NCBI GenBank assembly: GCA_022798895.1
Contig: JAAWNJ010000010.1
Span: 1 to 38,049, forward strand
Direction: 5' to 3'
DNA length: 38,049 nucleotides
DNA from: Clostridia bacterium
GTDB taxonomy: Bacteria > Bacillota > Clostridia > TANB77 > CAG-508
Shown here: positions 37,513 through 38,049 of the stretch, piece after piece
Layout of the letters: every line of letters begins with the position of its first letter
Position numbering within the stretch: the first letter of the stretch is position 1
Position numbers and translations under genes: made by a program
Notes under the pieces: generated by a model
Database searches by the model: none
Seen by the model: the letters and a program-made list of their open reading frames with translations, nothing else
What the model was told of the DNA's origin: nothing

Positions 37513-37872
37513 ATGAAGAAAAAGGAAATAATAGATAAAATAGATGGAAAATTAGATGATCATTATAGAAGTATTGCCAAAGATTACTTGAAACATTATG
37601 CACAATTTAATGATTTTGAAAAAGCTATTTTTACAGAAATAATAGGCAATATAATAGAGAAACATTATTCATTAGAACAATGTTTTACAAGAATATCTAA
37701 TGAATACAATGTAAATTGTAAAAGAATAGTCTTTTTTGCTATTATACGAGTAATAAAAATGCCAACACTAAAAGCGAAATTTCTTTTTTTGAGTAATATA
37801 AATGAAGTAATATCTCAATGTATAAATTTAATGAAAAGTGAAGTAGTAAATTTAGCTTTTAAATGTGCGTAA
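37513..37872 (+). CDS. Hypothetical helical protein, 119 residues
   Basis: RBS AGGAGG. DKIDGKLDDHYRSIAKDYLK, NDFEKAIFTEIIGNIIEKHY, then NEYNVNCKRIVFFAIIRVIK and a C-terminal helix with SQCINLMKSEVVNLAFKCA. All-helical; the NCKRIVFFAIIRVIK segment could be an HTH recognition helix. It probably belongs to the same transcript as 37274. Function unknown. Confidence 0.65.
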   Translation: MKKKEIIDKIDGKLDDHYRSIAKDYLKHYAQFNDFEKAIFTEIIGNIIEKHYSLEQCFTRISNEYNVNCKRIVFFAIIRVIKMPTLKAKFLFLSNINEVISQCINLMKSEVVNLAFKCA

Positions 37873-37895
37873 TTTTTAAAAGATAGTAATATTAA

Positions 37896-37926
37896 ATTGA
37901 AAAGCGATTTCAATTTATGATATAAT
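37896..37926 (+). promoter_or_regulatory. Promoter with inverted repeat
   Basis: TTGAAA (37897-37902), 18 bases, TATAAT (37921-37926). ATTGAAA ... TTTCAAT (37896-37914) is an inverted repeat over the -35, a possible operator. Confidence 0.7.
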
Positions 37927-37963
37927 TGAAATACAAATAGTAATTTATCGGGGAGAAAGCAAT

Positions 37964-38049
37964 ATGAAAGAGTTAGTGGATTTTATATTTTTAATAATAA
38001 TATATTTTTGGAAATTTTATAAAAAATGGAAAGAAAAAGGTAGAGATGT
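37964..38049 (+). CDS. Start of a small membrane protein (3'-partial)
   Basis: ATG 37964 after GGGGAGAAAG. Visible residues: KELVDFIFLIIIYFWKFYKK then WKEKGRDV, one hydrophobic helix with a basic flank. The gene continues beyond the window edge. No identity can be given from 28 residues. Confidence 0.6.
   Translation, partial: MKELVDFIFLIIIYFWKFYKKWKEKGRD

Overview
The window is very A+T-rich DNA (by eye about 70% A+T) in which Ile is mostly ATA, Arg is mostly AGA and Gly is mostly GGA. Together with strong AGGAGG ribosome-binding sites, LPxTG-type anchoring, a class B sortase and a prepilin-like N-terminus beginning ITLVALVVTIVV, this points to an uncultured gut-type low-G+C Clostridia bacterium. 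Most of the window is an integrative and conjugative element (ICE) of the Firmicutes VirB4/TraG/PrgI/TrbL type.

Layout. 1-2031: a host-like surface protein with a pilin-like N-terminus, bacterial Ig-like domains and a formylglycine-generating-enzyme (FGE)/C-lectin-like end; the last ~120 coding bases look like a diversity-generating-retroelement variable region. 2221-2664: a PdaA-type polysaccharide deacetylase cut off in mid-domain, a candidate left junction of the element. 2918-5058: small gene, then parA and parB. 5247-10079: secreted surface proteins, including a 1367-residue thioester/Cna-B adhesin with a sortase signal. 10147-17155: small gene plus a 2247-residue ArdC/methylase/SNF2 helicase. 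17251-21278: small genes, a JAB-domain protein, a DpnD/PcfM-like protein and a Toprim primase. 21279-24735: candidate oriT, MobC-like protein, relaxase, PcfB-like and ArdC-like proteins. 24940-36091: mating apparatus (TraG/VirD4, Maff2-type pilin, TrbL, PrgI, VirB4, sortase B, CHAP hydrolase) interrupted by a four-gene block of mostly unknown genes (28050-30901). 36295-38049: terminator, small genes and a divergent XRE-type regulator with an 18-bp palindromic operator. No integrase is visible; it probably lies outside the window.

Main discovery. Nine large genes (pilin-FGE protein, parA, parB, adhesin, methylase/helicase, traG, trbL, virB4, CHAP hydrolase) are broken in the literal sequence by frame changes, and all 26 breaks have the same form: one extra C directly before a glycine codon, so that the reading frame meets CGG followed by A (22 times) or T (4 times). 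Skipping one base at each site rebuilds uninterrupted full-length proteins and restores a conserved glycine, including Walker A glycines of TraG and the helicase, the methylase motif I glycine and the G of the sortase signal. I find no other in-frame CGG in any gene of the window, although CGG trinucleotides in the other two codon phases are common (about 40 and about a dozen) and never accompany a frame change. No other kind of disabling mutation was seen in these genes. The pattern is therefore dependent on reading frame, not on local DNA sequence, which argues for pervasive +1 recoding at CGG (an out-of-frame or quadruplet Gly-tRNA reading CGGA/CGGU in a cell where CGG is not an ordinary Arg codon) rather than sequencing error or decay. 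The coordinates below give corrected, recoded genes and each recoding site.
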